From Halalkalibacter krulwichiae (GTDB taxonomy: Bacteria; Bacillota; Bacilli; Bacillales; Bacillaceae_D), in the NCBI RefSeq assembly GCF_002109385.1, contig NZ_CP020814.1, positions 3,867,501 to 3,931,500 of the forward strand: DNA of 64,000 nucleotides, in the 5' to 3' direction. A model generated the notes under the pieces. It was not told the origin of the DNA. It searched no databases and saw only the letters and a program-made list of their open reading frames with translations. The position numbers and the translations under genes were made by a program. Below are positions 62,573 through 64,000 of the stretch, piece after piece; position 1 is the stretch's first letter, and each line of letters opens with the position of its first letter.

Positions 62573-63118
62573 ATGCTGAAAAAGGTTTTTATTATCGGTC
62601 TTTCTGCTTTTATGCTTGCTGCTTGTGGAGAGGAAGCCCCTGTTGAAGAAGAAACAGCCCCTGCTGAAACGGTTGAGGAAGAAGACGCTCCAGAAACAGA
62701 AACAACTGAACCAGAGGAGGCATCAGCTGATGGAGAGTTTCGCAAAGAATTTGATGAGGAAGTAGCAAATACCGATAACTTTCGTGCGACGTTAATGAGT
62801 GTCGAAAAAGTCGTCGATGAAGATTGGGATGAGGAAAAAATCTTGGTCACATTTGAAGTCGAAAACAAAATGGATGAAACAATTGAAGTGCAAGCTCGCG
62901 AAGTCTCAGCAGATGGAAGAATGGTAGACGAAGCGCTCCTATTTATGAGTCAGGAAGTATCAGGAGGCAAACTTGCTGACGCTGTCTTAACCATTCAAAA
63001 CTATGATGGCGACTTGCCAAATATCGAAGACCATATCGAAATGACTCTCCACGTATTTTCTTGGGATGATTATGACTTCTCAGAGGACCATGATGTAAGG
63101 ATTGAGTTAGGCGAATAA
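62573..63118 (+). CDS. Acidic lipoprotein, DUF4352/DUF5067-like fold
   Basis: 181 residues. Lipoprotein signal (MLKKVFIIGLSAFMLAAC, lipobox LAAC), then a ~35-residue Glu/Thr/Ala-rich linker. An immunoglobulin-like domain of ~120 residues (FRATLMSVEKVVDEDW, ILVTFEVENKMDETIEVQ) has the pattern of DUF4352 or DUF5067 lipoproteins. Very acidic overall, as expected outside an alkaliphile's membrane. SD AAAGGAAGG precedes the ATG. Function unknown. Confidence 0.8.
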   Translation: MLKKVFIIGLSAFMLAACGEEAPVEEETAPAETVEEEDAPETETTEPEEASADGEFRKEFDEEVANTDNFRATLMSVEKVVDEDWDEEKILVTFEVENKMDETIEVQAREVSADGRMVDEALLFMSQEVSGGKLADAVLTIQNYDGDLPNIEDHIEMTLHVFSWDDYDFSEDHDVRIELGE

Positions 63119-63168
63119 GGATACATGTGCCTGTTCTATCACACTGAGGGAACAGGCACATCCTTTTA
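63117..63168. terminator. Bidirectional terminator between lipoprotein and AEC genes
   Basis: GGATACATGTGCCTGTTC pairs with GAACAGGCACATCC (one bulge), followed by TTTTAT on the plus strand. It overlaps the stop codon of the converging minus-strand gene. Confidence 0.8.
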
Positions 63169-64000
63169 TAAAATGAAATTGGAAAACAAATACAAAATCA
63201 CAATGCTAACCATGATCGTAATGTTTGAAATCGTTGCAATCAAGCGGATCGAGTTCGTACTATAGTTAAACTCAACAGCAAATGCAAGCGGCGATGCTGC
63301 AACCGGAAGCAAGAGACCAATCATGATCGTATACCGAAACATTTCATCATATGGTAAGAGAAAGTATAAGCTCACCCCTACTAACAATCCTAGACTATAA
63401 CGGAAGGTGAGAAATTTCAAAACTGGTCGAATAAATTGTTTTTCAAAACGAAAATTCAAATAGATTCCTAACAACAACAAAGATAACGGGACATTCGCAG
63501 CAGAGATAATTTCCGCCATGTTAATGAATGACTCTGGCAATAAAATATTGCTGTAATTAAGAGTCATAGCAATGATATACGTCATCAAAGGAATCGAGGT
63601 TAGAAGCTTTTTCACAATCCCAATCGGCTTCAAACTGAGCCCTGCTTCTGAAAAATAACTCCCTAAAATGTATGCCACACCAAATACGATGAACGAAGCA
63701 CCAACATCATACATTCCAAAATACGTTATCCCATACATCCCCCAAATCGCAAAAATAAGCGGGAAAGCAAACAACCCGACATTCCATCCGGACGAAAGCA
63801 TTAAGAATGATCCTTTCAGTTCCCTTTCTTCATTTTTAAAGACGAGAAGACCAAGTGCTGCTGTTGCGACTCCGTATAAGAGCACAATCATCGGCAATAC
63901 GATAAGCGACGGTTCCAATTGAACGGTATTGAACGTTACGATTACTAGAGCTGGCAGCGTTACTTTGAAGATCAACTTCGCAATGACAGCACCATCTTTT
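63166..64000 (-). CDS. AEC family transporter (auxin efflux carrier type), 5' end beyond the window
   Basis: The frame is open to the right window edge, so the N-terminus is missing. At the edge it reads DGAVIAKLIFKVTLPALVIVTF, which matches the N-terminal region of AEC carriers after their first helix. About 278 residues are visible; the family has about 300-320, so roughly 20-40 residues lie outside. It has eight or nine membrane helices, with the family's GIYLNFRFEKQF and LLLPVAASPLAFAVEF late in the chain. Probably an export carrier for organic acids or similar. Direction and substrate unknown. Confidence 0.88.
   Translation of the reverse strand, partial: KDGAVIAKLIFKVTLPALVIVTFNTVQLEPSLIVLPMIVLLYGVATAALGLLVFKNEERELKGSFLMLSSGWNVGLFAFPLIFAIWGMYGITYFGMYDVGASFIVFGVAYILGSYFSEAGLSLKPIGIVKKLLTSIPLMTYIIAMTLNYSNILLPESFINMAEIISAANVPLSLLLLGIYLNFRFEKQFIRPVLKFLTFRYSLGLLVGVSLYFLLPYDEMFRYTIMIGLLLPVAASPLAFAVEFNYSTNSIRLIATISNITIMVSIVILYLFSNFIL

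Overview
The window looks like a chromosomal segment of an alkaliphilic, spore-forming, low-GC Bacillaceae (Alkalihalobacillus/Halalkalibacter type). The supporting features are strong Shine-Dalgarno sequences before most genes, an SspH-type spore protein, a SleB-type hydrolase, TagO, two LytR-CpsA-Psr (LCP) proteins, very acidic secreted proteins, and a TupA-like ATP-grasp protein of the kind linked to teichuronopeptide in Bacillus halodurans. The genus is inferred from gene content only. No rRNA, tRNA, CRISPR array, prophage or intact insertion sequence was seen.

Region 1 (1-18.6 kb) is a cell-wall island. After a 5'-truncated peptide-transporter ATPase fragment come an LCP ligase and TagO. 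Four large secreted enzymes follow (glucosaminidase, M14 carboxypeptidase, N-acetylmuramoyl-L-alanine amidase, subtilisin). All four carry tandem arrays of one ~70-residue peptidoglycan-binding module, 28 modules in total. Between them lie galU and ugd, which make UDP-glucose and UDP-glucuronate, and then a polyprenyl-phosphate sugar transferase.

Region 2 (18.6-32.9 kb, all minus strand) is the most unusual part. It holds three glycosyltransferases, an ABC-2 exporter (permease plus a tandem ATPase with a one-base frameshift), a helical-repeat/GT2 protein, a TupA-like ATP-grasp protein and three tandem paralogues. The paralogues fuse a cyanophycin-synthetase-like ATP-grasp domain to an acylphosphatase-like domain, a coiled coil and a short basic W-P-R tail. 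A fourth, divergent copy lies alone at 37.9-39.5 kb. Together with region 1 this could build and export an amino-acid-substituted acidic (glucuronate) wall polymer. That is a prediction.

Region 3 (33-45 kb) contains a TPR/InlB-repeat surface protein, an SGNH-like protein, an alanine/glycine:cation symporter, the fourth ATP-grasp copy, a second LCP protein, a SleB-type hydrolase, a 52-bp tandem repeat block whose hairpin stem covaries, 3-hydroxybutyrate dehydrogenase, sspH and small genes, and a diguanylate cyclase.

Region 4 (45-64 kb) is metabolic and transport. A six-gene operon combines a spermidine/putrescine-type ABC importer with a nucleoside hydrolase and an adenine deaminase, suggesting nucleoside/purine scavenging. 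A macrolide phosphotransferase gene is preceded by an ErmDL-like leader peptide and attenuator hairpins, suggesting antibiotic-induced expression. The rest includes a gamma-glutamyltranspeptidase-family enzyme, a SulP permease without STAS domain, symporters (DAACS, AbgT, EamA), a second SGNH-like protein, a lipoprotein and an AEC transporter cut by the window edge.
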